Below, one piece after another: positions 5,214-5,260 of a stretch of DNA of 5,260 nucleotides. The notes below the pieces were generated by a model. That model did no database searches and was not told where the DNA came from. It worked only from the letters and a program-made list of their open reading frames with translations. The stretch is from M55B118 sp041694275 (lineage in GTDB: Bacteria > Bacillota_I > Bacilli_A > Izemoplasmatales > Izemoplasmataceae), in NCBI GenBank assembly GCA_041694275.1, contig JASMTQ010000063.1, positions 1-5,260 on the forward strand, read 5' to 3'. Within the stretch, counting starts at the first letter, position 1. Every line of letters starts with the position of its first letter. The position numbers and the translations under genes are program-made.

Positions 5214-5260
5214 ATCAAGAAAAACTACGCCAGACTCTTGAAATCTTCTGGACGCCTTGT
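5214..5260 (+). pseudogene. Same-frame continuation of the DUF1576-like gene after the TAA
   Basis: Directly after the stop, the reading frame of the preceding gene reads IKKNYARLLKSSGRL to the window edge without another stop. The stretch is basic and amphipathic, plausible as the cytosolic loop that follows the last membrane segment (235-253). It resembles the loop I recall after the first half of DUF1576 proteins. No new start codon or Shine-Dalgarno is seen here. The simplest reading is that these codons belong to the same ancestral gene. The gene runs beyond the window, so its full state cannot be judged. Confidence 0.5.

Overview
The window looks like a Firmicutes chromosome, most likely of an anaerobic or fermentative Clostridia-type organism. 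The evidence is strong AGGAGG-type ribosome binding sites, a consensus sigma-A promoter with a CcpA-like (cre) box, a moderate GC content, and a CoA-transferase and thiolase that resemble clostridial homologues as I remember them. I cannot name the species.

Layout. Positions 1-142 hold no convincing gene; they contain a long imperfect hairpin whose right arm looks like the terminal inverted repeat of an IS3-type element. Positions 143-208 are the 3' end of a group II intron (domains V and VI with the branch-point A). No reverse-transcriptase gene lies in the window, so this is a remnant or the right end of an element that starts further left. Positions 209-393 are the control region of the following operon: a TTGCCA-17-TATAAT promoter, a cre-like box over the -10 element, and a 22-bp imperfect palindrome just after the predicted transcription start.

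Positions 394-4302 are a tight four-gene operon in the same order as E. coli atoDAEB: CoA-transferase alpha and beta subunits (4-base overlap), an AtoE-type short-chain fatty acid transporter (13-base gap) and an acetyl-CoA C-acetyltransferase (21-base gap). Together they would bring in short-chain fatty acids such as acetoacetate or butyrate, move CoA onto them from an acyl-CoA donor, and cleave acetoacetyl-CoA to two acetyl-CoA. The CoA-transferase and thiolase steps are reversible, so a role in fermentative butyrate or acetoacetate metabolism is also possible.

Positions 4303-4427 hold a set of competing inverted repeats followed by a strong intrinsic terminator. A second transcription unit starts at 4446 with its own AGGAGG site only about 20 bases after the terminator. 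It encodes a multi-pass membrane protein resembling the N-terminal part of DUF1576 proteins. It stops at a TAA (5211-5213), but the same frame stays open beyond that codon with protein-like sequence to the window end, so the gene is probably interrupted by a nonsense codon.

I see no clearly new biological system. The points most worth a second look are the in-frame stop in the last gene, the terminator placed against that gene's ribosome binding site, the orphan group II intron end, and the layered control signals ahead of the ato-type operon.
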